Notes: generated from the sequence alone by a model not told the origin. 64,000 bases of DNA from Rhizobium sp. NRK18 (GCF_024385575.1 NZ_JANFMV010000001.1:1703681-1767680), one strand, 5' to 3'. Shown: positions 45,319 through 53,944, numbered from the stretch's first letter. A program made the numbers and translations.

Positions 45319-46071
45319 ATGACCGCTAAACTTTCCGTCAATGTGAATGCCATCGCCATGCTGAGAAACCGTCGCGACCTGCCATGGCCGAGCGTGCGGG
45401 AGCTTGGTCGTATCGCGCTAGCCGCGGGGGCATACGGATTGACGGTGCATCCGCGGCCGGACGAGCGGCATGTCCGCTTTTCCGACTTGCCGGTTCTCAG
45501 GGCGTTGATCGATGACGAATATCCGAGCGCCGAGTTCAATATCGAGGGCTATCCGAGCGAAGAGTTTCTGGCGCTCTGCGAGAAAAACCAGCCGGAACAG
45601 GTGACGCTGGTCCCCGACGATCCGGCGCAGGCAACCTCCGACCATGGCTGGGATGTGCTCGCGAACATGGCGTTTCTCAAGACAGTCGTGTCGCGGTTGA
45701 AGGCGGCCGGCATGCGGGTGTCGCTGTTTGCCGACGGAGACAGCAGCCGCGAGCAGATGGAGGCGGCGAAGGCGACCGGTGCGGATCGCGTGGAATTCTA
45801 CACGGGGCCCTATGGCGGTTGCTACGACGATCCCGACAAGGCGCGGCAATGGGCCGAGACCCTAGGGCGGACGGCGGGGTACGCCCGCGAATTCGGCCTT
45901 GGCGTCAATGCCGGACACGATCTCACCATTGAAAACCTGCCGCTTCTGATAAAGCACATCCCGGACCTTGCCGAGGTTTCGATCGGTCACGCGCTGACGG
46001 CCGATGCGCTTCAATACGGCATGGCCGAAACGGTCCGCCGGTATCGCCGGGCTTGCGGGGAGGCGGTCTGA
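45319..46071 (+). CDS. pdxJ: pyridoxine 5'-phosphate synthase
   Basis: A 250-residue PdxJ, the last enzyme of the DXP-dependent vitamin B6 pathway, joining 1-deoxyxylulose 5-phosphate and aminoacetone phosphate. The TIM-barrel signatures are [39 protein letters not shown] with the catalytic His-Arg region, [26 protein letters not shown] and [18 protein letters not shown] at 45319 is favoured over 45313 because AAGTGAG then has proper spacing and [10 protein letters not shown] fits homologs. The enzyme differs from the E. coli form (NID-H versus NVN-A) as rhizobial PdxJ usually does. A strong terminator follows. Confidence 0.95.
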   Translation: MTAKLSVNVNAIAMLRNRRDLPWPSVRELGRIALAAGAYGLTVHPRPDERHVRFSDLPVLRALIDDEYPSAEFNIEGYPSEEFLALCEKNQPEQVTLVPDDPAQATSDHGWDVLANMAFLKTVVSRLKAAGMRVSLFADGDSSREQMEAAKATGADRVEFYTGPYGGCYDDPDKARQWAETLGRTAGYAREFGLGVNAGHDLTIENLPLLIKHIPDLAEVSIGHALTADALQYGMAETVRRYRRACGEAV

Positions 46072-46097
46072 CGCGCCTCCATACTGTCTTTCAACGT

Positions 46098-46133
46098 GAA
46101 AACGGCCGCCCGATGAGAGGCGGCCGTTTTCAT
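46098..46133. terminator. bidirectional terminator between pdxJ and qorB-type gene
   Basis: GAAAACGGCCGCC and GGCGGCCGTTTTC pair perfectly around a 9-base loop. The A and T runs at the two ends let it work for both convergent genes. Confidence 0.85.
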
Positions 46134-46152
46134 GTATGGGGTCTGCGGGCGA

Positions 46153-47034
46153 TCAGAACTGACTCTTCACCTGTTCAAAGAATGCCTTGAGGGGGCGCGG
46201 CTTCTCGCCGGTCAGCATTTCGAAATCGCCGGTGACGATGTCGAAGCCGCCCTGGCGGGTGTTGATGTCGAACGAGGTGAAGACCTTCGCCACCGGTTCC
46301 GGCAGCCCATGGGCGACCATGCCGCCGATCAGTTGCTCGTCGGTCAGGTTGACGACCGAAAGCGGCTTGCCGACGATGGATGATGCCAGCGCAGCGATCT
46401 CCGCAGTCGTGAAGAGTTCCGGCCCGGTCAGTGTCAGGATGTGGTTTTCATTGCTGGTCGAGGCAAGGGCGGCGGCTGCGGCCTTGGCGCAATCGGCATG
46501 CGCGATGTGGGAAATCCTGCCATCGCCTGCAGACGTATAGAGCGTGCCGGACTTGAAGGCGTCGGGCAGAACCAGGAACAGGTTTTCCTGATACCAGGTG
46601 TTGCGCAGGATGGTGTAGCCCATGCCGCTGGCAATGATCGCCTGTTCCGTTCCGTAATGATCCGGCGCGAAGAGAACGGCGTTGCCCGGCTCCGGCTTCG
46701 GCATCGACGTATAGACGATGTGCTTCACGCCTGCCTTGGCGGCGGACTCGACTGCGTTGGTGTGCTGGACCAGACGCTTGCCGGGCGTCGAGAGTTCGTC
46801 GGTGGAGATCAGCAACAGCCGGTCGGCGCCGGCAAATGCCGTCAGAAGCGATTGCGGATCGTCGAACGTCGCCGGACGGACGACGACGCCTTTGTCGGCG
46901 AGGTCCGAGAGCTTGGTGACGTCGCGCGTGGTGGCAATGATCGTGCCGGCAGGATGGCCAGCATCCAGCAGATGGTGGACGACGGCCCGGCCGAGTTTTC
47001 CGGAGGCGCCCGTTACGAGCAATGTCTCAGTCAT
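46153..47034 (-). CDS. qorB: NAD(P)H-binding SDR, QorB/YtfG-type quinone oxidoreductase
   Basis: A 293-residue atypical SDR of the NmrA/QorB group. It has Rossmann motif LLVTGASGKLGRAVVHHLL, LLLISTDE, KHIVYTSMPKPE, LRNTWYQENL and ISHIAHADCAKAAAAAL, matching the E. coli YtfG (QOR2) NADPH:quinone oxidoreductase. The enzyme reduces quinones in the cytoplasm. ATG at 47034 is preferred over 47040 because GAGAAGG then has proper spacing. A HxlR-family regulator gene lies divergently next door, the same pairing as ytfG/ytfH, with a palindrome between. Function is by strong family and context agreement, not proven. Confidence 0.85.
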   Translation of the reverse strand: MTETLLVTGASGKLGRAVVHHLLDAGHPAGTIIATTRDVTKLSDLADKGVVVRPATFDDPQSLLTAFAGADRLLLISTDELSTPGKRLVQHTNAVESAAKAGVKHIVYTSMPKPEPGNAVLFAPDHYGTEQAIIASGMGYTILRNTWYQENLFLVLPDAFKSGTLYTSAGDGRISHIAHADCAKAAAAALASTSNENHILTLTGPELFTTAEIAALASSIVGKPLSVVNLTDEQLIGGMVAHGLPEPVAKVFTSFDINTRQGGFDIVTGDFEMLTGEKPRPLKAFFEQVKSQF

Positions 47035-47081
47035 GTTCATCCTTCTCGCCGATGGCGGGTATCGGTTATTCGATGTGGTTA

Positions 47082-47100
47082 TGGTCTCATTTCGAGACCA
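47082..47100. promoter_or_regulatory. 19-bp palindrome, likely HxlR operator
   Basis: TGGTCTC (47082-47088), 5 bases and GAGACCA (47094-47100) are perfect complements. It lies in the 142-base divergent region between the QorB-type gene and the HxlR gene, the expected place for an autoregulated operator. Confidence 0.6.
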
Positions 47101-47176
47101 GCTCTAGATATCGCTTCCATATCCTGTGTAAAGAAGGCATGTTGGGGTAAGAAGGTTACACGCAGGGAACCATGGC

Positions 47177-47602
47177 ATGAACAAAACAGCACTCGCGGCG
47201 AAGTCCGGCATGGTGATCGACGGCAACGGATTCATGCGCGGCAAGACGTTCGACGGAGGACAATGCCCCGTGCGCGACGTGATGGACAAGATCAGCGGGA
47301 AGTGGAGTTCATTGCTGCTGCTCGCGCTCGATGACGGGCCGATGCGTTTCGGTCAACTGCGGCGGCTGGTGCCCGACATCTCGCAGCGGATGCTGACGCA
47401 GACATTGCGGGACTTGCAGCGGGACGGCTATATCTCGCGGACGGTCTATCCGACGCAGCCTCCGAGCGTCGAATACGCGCTGACAGATCTCGGTTGCTCG
47501 TTCATGACGCCGCTAAAGGCGCTCGTGGTGTGGGCGGAAAGCAATCACGGCCACATCAAGCAGTTGCGTTCGCATTATGATGCCTTGGCGCAGGCCGAAT
47601 AA
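47177..47602 (+). CDS. HxlR-family transcriptional regulator
   Basis: A 141-residue winged-helix protein of the HxlR/DUF24 family. [20 protein letters not shown] contains the conserved Cys of the redox-sensing members. It is followed by [20 protein letters not shown] and the wing [11 protein letters not shown]. Relatives (YodB, HypR, QorR) sense quinones or hypochlorite through this Cys and repress neighbouring reductase genes. The divergent QorB-type gene is the obvious target, through the palindrome at 47082-47100. An N-terminal extension of about 28 residues precedes the domain; the ATG at 47177 has GGGAA upstream. A terminator follows 40 bases after the stop. Confidence 0.9.
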   Translation: MNKTALAAKSGMVIDGNGFMRGKTFDGGQCPVRDVMDKISGKWSSLLLLALDDGPMRFGQLRRLVPDISQRMLTQTLRDLQRDGYISRTVYPTQPPSVEYALTDLGCSFMTPLKALVVWAESNHGHIKQLRSHYDALAQAE

Positions 47603-47644
47603 TTCGGGCCGGCAGATCCCGAAGCGGAACGGAAAACATTAAAC

Positions 47645-47668
47645 CCCGGGCGCAGGCCCGGGGCTTTG
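47645..47668. terminator. bidirectional terminator, HxlR gene and tandem small-protein genes
   Basis: CCCCGGG (47645-47651) and CCCGGGG (47658-47664) pair around 6 bases, with TTT on the plus side and TTT on the minus side. It ends both the HxlR gene and the four-gene minus-strand array. Confidence 0.7.
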
Positions 47669-47689
47669 AGGTCGGCAAGCGATCAATGC

Positions 47690-47941
47690 TTACTTGTCGT
47701 TCAGAGTGGTGCGATTGACCAGTTCGACGGAGCCGCCCTGCTGCACCTTGTAGAGTTCTTCCACCTGGTTGCCCTGCTGGTCGTAGAATTCGTGGGTGAA
47801 AACACTACCGGCCGGAGCCTTGGTCAGGTGAACTTCGTCGGAGTTGCCGTAGTTGAGGCTGCCCTTGATGGGTTCCAGAGCGAAAGCCGAGGAAGCGCCA
47901 GCTGCTGCGATGAGGACGGTTGCTGCAATAAGCTTCTTCAT
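47690..47941 (-). CDS. small secreted protein, tandem copy 1 (promoter-distal)
   Basis: An 83-residue protein with a clear signal peptide (MKKLIAATVLIAAAGASSAFA, cleaved after AFA at about residue 21). The mature domain is about 62 residues beginning LEPIKGSLNYGNSDEVHLTK. It contains no Cys, so no disulphides. A conserved middle (PAGSVFTH then FYDQQGNQVEELYKVQQGG) suggests a small beta fold. It is the most diverged of four tandem copies (DQQ, VEE and the C-terminus TTLNDK differ). The family is not one I can name and no function is inferred beyond periplasmic or secreted. SD AAAAGGAAT precedes the ATG. Confidence 0.85.
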   Translation of the reverse strand: MKKLIAATVLIAAAGASSAFALEPIKGSLNYGNSDEVHLTKAPAGSVFTHEFYDQQGNQVEELYKVQQGGSVELVNRTTLNDK

Positions 47942-47991
47942 TGTCTTATTCCTTTTGATTTCAATGTTTGTCTTTGAGGGGAGGGACCGAC

Positions 47992-48240
47992 TTAGTCGTT
48001 GGTCACCTGGCGGTTGACGAGGTCGACGGAGCCGCCCTGCTGCACCTTATAGAGTTCCTTCACCTGGTTGCCCTGTTCGTCGTAGAACTGGTGGGTGAAG
48101 ACGCTGCCGGCCGGAGCCTTGGTCAGATGCACTTCGTTCGAGTTGCCGTAGTTGAGGCTGCCCTTGATCGGCTCCAGAGCGAAGGCGGAGGAAGCGCCGG
48201 CTGCGGCGATGAGGACGGTTGCTGCAATAAGCTTGTTCAT
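47992..48240 (-). CDS. small secreted protein, tandem copy 2
   Basis: An 82-residue paralogue of copy 1 with the same signal peptide type (MNKLIAATVLIAAAG, cleavage after AFA) and mature domain. It differs from copy 3 only near the C-terminus (KELYKV for NELYKV, GGSVDL for GGTVDL, and the last residues). Its N-terminal coding part and upstream spacer are base-for-base identical to those of copy 3. A 51-base spacer with SD AAAAGGAAT separates it from copy 3, with no terminator, so the four genes are probably one transcript read from copy 4 to copy 1. Confidence 0.87.
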   Translation of the reverse strand: MNKLIAATVLIAAAGASSAFALEPIKGSLNYGNSNEVHLTKAPAGSVFTHQFYDEQGNQVKELYKVQQGGSVDLVNRQVTND

Positions 48241-48768
48241 TGTTCTATTCCTTTTGATTTCAATGTCTGTCTTTTGAGGGGAGGGACCGACTTAGTTGTC
48301 GGTCACCTGGCGGTTGACGAGGTCGACCGTGCCGCCCTGCTGAACCTTGTAGAGTTCGTTCACCTGATTGCCCTGTTCGTCGTAGAACTGGTGGGTGAAG
48401 ACGCTGCCGGCCGGAGCCTTGGTCAGATGCACTTCGTTCGAGTTGCCGTAGTTGAGGCTGCCCTTGATCGGCTCCAGAGCGAAGGCGGAGGAAGCGCCGG
48501 CTGCGGCGATGAGGACGGTTGCTGCAATAAGCTTGTTCATTGTTCTATTCCTTTTGATTTCAATGTCTGTCTTTTGAGGGGAGGGACCGACTTAGTTGTC
48601 GGTCACCTGGCGGTTGACGAGGTCGACCGTGCCGCCCTGCTGAACCTTGTAGAGTTCGTTCACCTGATTGCCCTGTTCGTCGTAGAACTGGTGGGTGAAG
48701 ACGCTGCCGGCCGGAGCCTTGGTCAGATGCACTTCGTTCGAGTTGCCGTAGTTGAGGCTGCCCTTGAT
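48068..48768. repeat. perfect direct repeat with 300-base period
   Basis: Bases 48068-48468 are identical to 48368-48768: 401 positions match at a shift of exactly 300, ending at mismatches 48067/48367 and 48469/48769. The repeat unit is one gene plus its 51-base spacer. Confidence 0.93.
48292..48540 (-). CDS. small secreted protein, tandem copy 3
   Basis: An 82-residue paralogue. The mature sequence (LEPIKGSLNYGNSNEVHLTK onward) is identical to that of copy 4, and the signal peptide and upstream spacer are identical to copy 2. It is therefore the central unit of a perfect 300-base-period repeat and probably arose by very recent unequal crossing-over or gene conversion. The spacer to copy 4 is again 51 bases and carries its own ribosome binding site. 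Function unknown, as for the other copies. Confidence 0.87.
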   Translation of the reverse strand: MNKLIAATVLIAAAGASSAFALEPIKGSLNYGNSNEVHLTKAPAGSVFTHQFYDEQGNQVNELYKVQQGGTVDLVNRQVTDN

Positions 48769-48840
48769 GGGCTCCAGAGCGAATGCAGAGGAAGCGCCAG
48801 CGGCTGCGATAACGAGGGTTGCTGCAATAAGCTTTTTCAT
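48592..48840 (-). CDS. small secreted protein, tandem copy 4 (promoter-proximal)
   Basis: An 82-residue paralogue and the first gene of the array. The signal peptide differs slightly (MKKLIAATLVIAAAGASSAFA) and the DNA of this part has diverged from copies 2 and 3, while the mature part is the same as copy 3. SD AAAGGAAT precedes the ATG. Upstream lies a long AT-rich region with several inverted and direct repeats, the probable promoter and control region of the whole array. Four copies in a row suggest selection for high output of this protein, which is inference. Confidence 0.87.
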   Translation of the reverse strand: MKKLIAATLVIAAAGASSAFALEPIKGSLNYGNSNEVHLTKAPAGSVFTHQFYDEQGNQVNELYKVQQGGTVDLVNRQVTDN

Positions 48841-48841
48841 T

Positions 48842-49100
48842 TCTCTATTCCTTTCAGTATCTTGTGGCCTTCGTGGCCAGTCGTTTTAATCAAGCGACTG
48901 AATAAGAAATATGCTCATTTTCAGAATTTTCAATCGTCTCCCTTATTAATTTTTTGTCAGATTCTGCGTTTTCGCCCGGCTTCTGTGACAGCCATATGAA
49001 GGGAAGTGCTTGAAAAATATGGAAAAATAACTCAATCGTATGATTGAAAAATATGTTGTTCGGATCTTCTGAACGCTGTGTTCAGCGTTAAACAATCTCT
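48842..49100 (-). promoter_or_regulatory. repeat-rich AT-rich control region of the small-protein array
   Basis: Visible elements are a 12-base direct repeat TTGAAAAATATG (49010-49021 and 49044-49055), a palindrome CAATC-GTAT-GATTG (49033-49046) between and abutting them, and an inverted repeat AACGCTG-TGTT-CAGCGTT (49072-49089). A short hairpin TGGCC-TTCGT-GGCCA lies near 48870. No ORF is credible here. The base composition is clearly AT-richer than its surroundings. It should hold the promoter of the array; no single -35/-10 pair is certain by eye. Confidence 0.5.
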
Positions 49101-49426
49101 ATTCTAGGCCATTCCGGTGTCCTCAAACACGCCATCGGCCATGAAATTCCCCGCCCGGCGAGATTCGCTTTTGGGTTGAAGCGGATTTGAGGGCGAGGGA
49201 ATCGCGGAGCGGGTCCGATCCGCTGCGAAACCGGCTTCGGCAATGTGTCCGCTGGAGCGATAAAATTCTTCTCACGCATCGATGGCGGACGAAGCCTGTC
49301 GTTTCGGAGCGGCTTCACCTGGCATCGCAGGATGGCCGCCGACTGGATGTCATTATGTTTAGGCATTGTCGGCCGCTTAAGGGGGCTTGACGAAAGGTGG
49401 CGGTATGAAGCATAAACGACAGAACC
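49101..49426. other. non-coding stretch before the TetR gene, nothing recognised
   Basis: About 325 bases of ordinary GC content with only short unconvincing ORFs on either strand. I see no RNA gene, repeat or promoter I can support. Confidence 0.4.
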
Positions 49427-49440
49427 GTACCGTACGGTAC
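49427..49440. promoter_or_regulatory. 14-bp perfect palindrome before TetR-ilvC
   Basis: GTACCGTACGGTAC is fully self-complementary and ends 14 bases before the TetR start codon. The position suits an autoregulatory TetR operator that would also control ilvC. Confidence 0.6.
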
Positions 49441-49454
49441 CTTGAGGAGTTGAC

Positions 49455-51168
<1,714 letters not shown>

Positions 51169-51194
51169 TCTTTTTCGCATACTGCGAATGACGA

Positions 51195-51225
51195 AGCCGG
51201 GGAGGGCGACTTCCCCGGCCTTTTT
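51195..51225 (+). terminator. rho-independent terminator after ilvC
   Basis: GCCGGGGA (51196-51203) pairs with TCCCCGGC (51212-51219) and is followed by CTTTTTG. It begins 27 bases after the ilvC stop. Confidence 0.85.
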
Positions 51226-51279
51226 GTTTCAAAGAATACCGCGGCTTGTTCTCCACCGAGTGGCATCCATAGCAGGCGG

Positions 51280-52029
51280 CTAAGCTGGTTTCTTTTTACC
51301 CGGCGCCATCTTTATGCGAATCCTTAGCGCACCGCCCTGCGGCTGCTCCAAGTCAAAGGCGCCGGTCTTTCGCACCAGATCGCTGAGCTTGCTTGTTCCA
51401 TAGGTGCGGGGATCGAAATCGGAAGCGAGATTGGAGAGTTGCTGGCCGACAGTGCCGAGCGGTACCCAGCCATCCTCGGAGTCCATTTGCTTCAAAACTT
51501 TCCGGATGATCGGAACTGAGGCCGACGGTGGCTGAAGAGGATGCTTTTCAGGATTCTGTTCGTCTGTCGTGCCGTTTGCAGCGCCGGGCAGCAGGTTTTC
51601 TGTATAAATGAAGCGCTTGCAGGCCTGGCGAAAACTCTCGGGCGTCTTCTGCTCGCCGAAGCCGAAGACATCAATGCCCTGTTCGCGGATACGGGAGGCA
51701 AGGCGGGTGAAGTCGCTGTCGGATGATACGAGGCAGAAGCCGTCGAACCTGCCGCTGTGCAGGAGGTCCATGGCGTCGATGACCAGCGTGATGTCGGAAG
51801 CGTTCTTGCCGGTCGTATAGGCGAATTGCTGCTGGGGAATGATGGCGTGCTGAGACAGCACGTCGGACCAGGATTTCATTCGCGTGCTGGAAAAGTCGCC
51901 GTAAATTCTGCGCACGCTCGCTTCGCCGATCTTGGCGACCTCCTCAAACAGCGCATTGGCGATCTTCGCCGAGGTGTTGTCGGCGTCGATGAGAACGGCG
52001 AGGCGTTGGGAGCGGCGCTCTGAAGCCAT
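51280..52029 (-). CDS. NYN-domain putative RNase with C-terminal LOTUS/OST-HTH domain
   Basis: A 249-residue protein. Residues 8-150 are a PIN-like NYN nuclease fold (LabA/DUF88 type) with acidic metal ligands in VLIDADNTSAK (Asp15, Asp17), KNASDITLVIDAMDLLHSG (Asp80, Asp85, Asp88) and LVSSDSDFTRLASRIREQG (Asp104, Asp106). A Pro/Gln linker follows. Residues about 170-240 match the LOTUS/OST-HTH winged helix (IRKVLKQMDSEDGWVPLGTV, then FDPRTYGTSKLSDLVRKTG), which in other systems binds RNA. It is therefore a likely RNA-targeting endoribonuclease in the cytoplasm. It is monocistronic; no antitoxin-like partner is adjacent. Confidence 0.88.
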   Translation of the reverse strand: MASERRSQRLAVLIDADNTSAKIANALFEEVAKIGEASVRRIYGDFSSTRMKSWSDVLSQHAIIPQQQFAYTTGKNASDITLVIDAMDLLHSGRFDGFCLVSSDSDFTRLASRIREQGIDVFGFGEQKTPESFRQACKRFIYTENLLPGAANGTTDEQNPEKHPLQPPSASVPIIRKVLKQMDSEDGWVPLGTVGQQLSNLASDFDPRTYGTSKLSDLVRKTGAFDLEQPQGGALRIRIKMAPGKKKPA

Positions 52030-52167
52030 GGGTGTTTCCTTTCTGCTTGTCGTTGTCCAACGCTATCCGACTGTCCGCAAAACGGGAAACGGTTTCGGTC
52101 TGGAGACATGTGAAGCGGGGTGAGAGGAGGATAGGTAACTGAGCAAAAGTCACCAAACGGCGGAAAG

Positions 52168-52198
52168 AAAAAAAGCCGGAGAGGTCGCCATCTCCGGC
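52168..52198 (-). terminator. rho-independent terminator after the heme-copper-like gene
   Basis: On the minus strand GCCGGAGA pairs with TCTCCGGC (52191-52198 and 52175-52182) around 8 bases and is followed by a run of seven T. It lies 29 bases after the stop of the minus-strand gene at 52227. Confidence 0.8.
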
Positions 52199-52226
52199 AG
52201 CATTGATAGTCCCATTATAATGTCAG

Positions 52227-52610
52227 TCACTTTTCGGTGACATTCGACTTCCGTGCCATCAGCGTAATCGCGACGAACAGGCCCATCGACAGGATGGTCG
52301 CAAATGAGCCGATGATGGCGAGACCCTCGGTCATGCCCAGATTGGCAAGCGCAATGCCGGGGATGAGCAGCCAGATCGATAGCGTTGCGAAGCCGACATG
52401 GATGCGGGCGATCCGGCGTCCGGCGATGTGCGGGGCAGCCTGATAGAACAGTCCGAAAATCGCCATCGATACCCAGCCGAGCAGGTTGAGGTGGGCATGC
52501 ACCGGCGTCAGCGTGTGGTCGTGCGACGCGGCCATGGTAATTCCGAGCGCCATGCCGAGGAAGGCGTAGACGGCGGCCGAAACGAAGCAGAAATGCGCGA
52601 GTTTATGCAT
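52227..52610 (-). CDS. four-helix heme-copper oxidase subunit I-like membrane protein
   Basis: A 127-residue protein with four hydrophobic helices. The first two hold His residues (HKLAHF and HDHTLTPVHAHLNLLGWVSM), and AIFGLFYQAAPHIAG follows. The pattern resembles a fragment of the cytochrome c oxidase subunit I / nitric oxide reductase fold, and such 120-130-residue proteins are usually annotated as cytochrome oxidase-like. It lacks most copper and heme ligands of a full oxidase, so it cannot be a complete enzyme. It starts 27 bases after the cupin gene stop and is probably cotranscribed with it. Function unknown. Confidence 0.7.
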   Translation of the reverse strand: MHKLAHFCFVSAAVYAFLGMALGITMAASHDHTLTPVHAHLNLLGWVSMAIFGLFYQAAPHIAGRRIARIHVGFATLSIWLLIPGIALANLGMTEGLAIIGSFATILSMGLFVAITLMARKSNVTEK

Positions 52611-52637
52611 GGTTGGTCCCTCTCCGGTGACACGCCG

Positions 52638-53129
52638 TCATGCCGCTTGCGGCGGCAGGATCTCGATGCCGAACCGGGCGGCGGTCTGTGCCAGAAGGCC
52701 GAAATCGGGCGGCCCCATGTCCTCATAGGCGGTATCTCCGGCCTTCACCGGGTCGCCCACCGTCATGAAGAAGCCCTCATGCATGCCGCCCGGCAGGTTG
52801 ACGATCAGCATCTTGGCCGGCTTGTCGCCCGGATTGCGGAAGGTGTGAACGGCCTTAGGCGGTACATAGGCGAAGTCGCCAGCCTCGCAGATGCGGGTTT
52901 CGCCATTGATGGTGATTTCATAGCGCCCGCAGAGCACGAGGAAGGCCTCCTCGTCGTCCTGGCGGTGCAGGGGGGCACCTGCGCCGGGTGCGGTCAGGCA
53001 CTCGGTGAGCGTGAAGGACCCGTCGGTGTCACGGGTCATGGCGCGGAAGGTCAGAAGGTTCCCGAGGAAGTGAACGATGGTTTGACCTCTCGGCGGTGCG
53101 GATGGGCATTCAGATGTGGCGTTTTGCAT
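52638..53129 (-). CDS. cupin-domain protein
   Basis: A 163-residue protein with one conserved barrel (about residues 45-120). The first metal motif reads PLHRQDDEEAFLVLCGRYEI and the second GDFAYVPPKAVHTFRN. His and Glu in the first and His in the second would hold a metal, as in quercetin dioxygenase-like cupins; the second His of motif 1 appears to be replaced. The substrate is unknown. ATG at 53129 is the start that leaves space for a promoter. The gene is divergent from a TetR regulator with an operator-like palindrome between, and precedes the four-helix membrane gene by 27 bases. Confidence 0.85.
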   Translation of the reverse strand: MQNATSECPSAPPRGQTIVHFLGNLLTFRAMTRDTDGSFTLTECLTAPGAGAPLHRQDDEEAFLVLCGRYEITINGETRICEAGDFAYVPPKAVHTFRNPGDKPAKMLIVNLPGGMHEGFFMTVGDPVKAGDTAYEDMGPPDFGLLAQTAARFGIEILPPQAA

Positions 53130-53168
53130 GTTTGTATCTTTCCATGATTGTGATACGTTGAACTCGTA

Positions 53169-53186
53169 ATGAGATAAATGTCTCAT
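53169..53186. promoter_or_regulatory. palindrome ATGAGA-N6-TCTCAT, likely TetR operator
   Basis: The two 6-base arms (53169-53174 and 53181-53186) are perfect complements in the 69-base gap between the divergent cupin and TetR genes. This is the expected operator of the adjacent TetR repressor. The palindrome covers an alternative ATG at 53178, supporting the TetR start at 53199. Confidence 0.6.
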
Positions 53187-53198
53187 AAAGAGGATTGC

Positions 53199-53804
53199 AT
53201 GACGAGTCAAGACAAGAGCCATGAGCGCGTGAATCAGAAGCGCAGGACGCGTGCCGAATTGCTGCGGGCCGCACAGGAAATGACGGAGCAGGGGCTTCAG
53301 CCGTCCGTTGCGGAAGTGGCGGATCATGCCGGCATTTCGCGTGCGACCGCGTATCGCTACTTCTCGACGCCGGAGGAGTTGATCCGGGAGGCGGCGCTGG
53401 ATGCGGTCGCGCGCAACATCACCTTCGAATTGCCGAATGCCGTCGATGTCGACAAGGGCCCAGAAGACCGACTCGCGGATGTCGTCGACCAGATCTTTGG
53501 AATGGTGGAAGACAACGAACCGATGTTTCGCGCGCTTCTCGCGAGTTCCGCCACCGGCAAGAGTGCGACCAAGCGTGGCGGTCGACGCTTGATCTGGCTG
53601 CGCCAGGCGCTTGAGCCATTGAAAAAGGACTTGCCCGCGAAAGACTATGAACGGCTGATCCACGGCCTGTCGCTGATGACGGGCATCGAGACGCAGGTGG
53701 TGTTGAAGGACATCTGTGAACTCTCTCCAGCCAAGGCGCGGGAGGTGTCCGTCTGGGCGGCGCGGATGTTGCTTGCAGGCGTTCTGGCCAACACTCACAA
53801 GTGA
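53199..53804 (+). CDS. TetR/AcrR-family transcriptional regulator
   Basis: A 201-residue repressor. A basic start (KSHERVNQKRRTRAELL) precedes the HTH GLQPSVAEVADHAGISRATAYRYF, here split as QPSVAEVADHAGISRAT and AYRYFSTPEELI, with recognition helix RATAYRYF. The ligand-binding half is helical. ATG at 53199 with AAAGAGG upstream is preferred over 53178, which lies within the operator palindrome. The divergent cupin and the membrane gene behind it are the probable targets. The ligand is unknown. Confidence 0.88.
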   Translation: MTSQDKSHERVNQKRRTRAELLRAAQEMTEQGLQPSVAEVADHAGISRATAYRYFSTPEELIREAALDAVARNITFELPNAVDVDKGPEDRLADVVDQIFGMVEDNEPMFRALLASSATGKSATKRGGRRLIWLRQALEPLKKDLPAKDYERLIHGLSLMTGIETQVVLKDICELSPAKAREVSVWAARMLLAGVLANTHK

Positions 53805-53860
53805 GTTTCGGCGCATATCGGCGTCGACGAAACGGCATTAACTCATTCCAAAATAACGAC

Positions 53861-53911
53861 AAACCCACATAGGTCAGCATTGTTGACATATATGGGTTTG
53901 CATGCTGATAT
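53861..53911 (+). promoter_or_regulatory. 39-bp imperfect palindrome overlapping a promoter
   Basis: Bases 53861-53899 form a near-perfect dyad: AAACCCA and TGGGTTT at the ends, ATA/TAT and GTCA/TGAC inside, with few mismatches. A perfect -35 box TTGACA (53883-53888) lies in its right half; TGATAT (53906-53911) is a weak -10 at 17 bases. A regulator bound here would block this promoter of the aminotransferase gene. Confidence 0.6.
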
Positions 53912-53944
53912 CGTGTGATAACTGATAAACAGGAAACACACGTC

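Noticed and set aside
47690..48840. CRISPR-like array
   Set aside because: The units are 300 bases, contain full genes with start, signal peptide and stop, and have no short direct repeats with unique spacers.
47968..48999. 343-codon plus-strand frame with repeated protein segments
   Set aside because: It is antisense to the small secreted-protein genes. The repeats arise because the 300-base unit is a multiple of three, so the antisense frame stays open.
51280..52029. NYN/PIN protein as a toxin of a toxin-antitoxin pair
   Set aside because: No small antitoxin gene overlaps or precedes it, and the protein is larger than typical PIN toxins with an added LOTUS domain.
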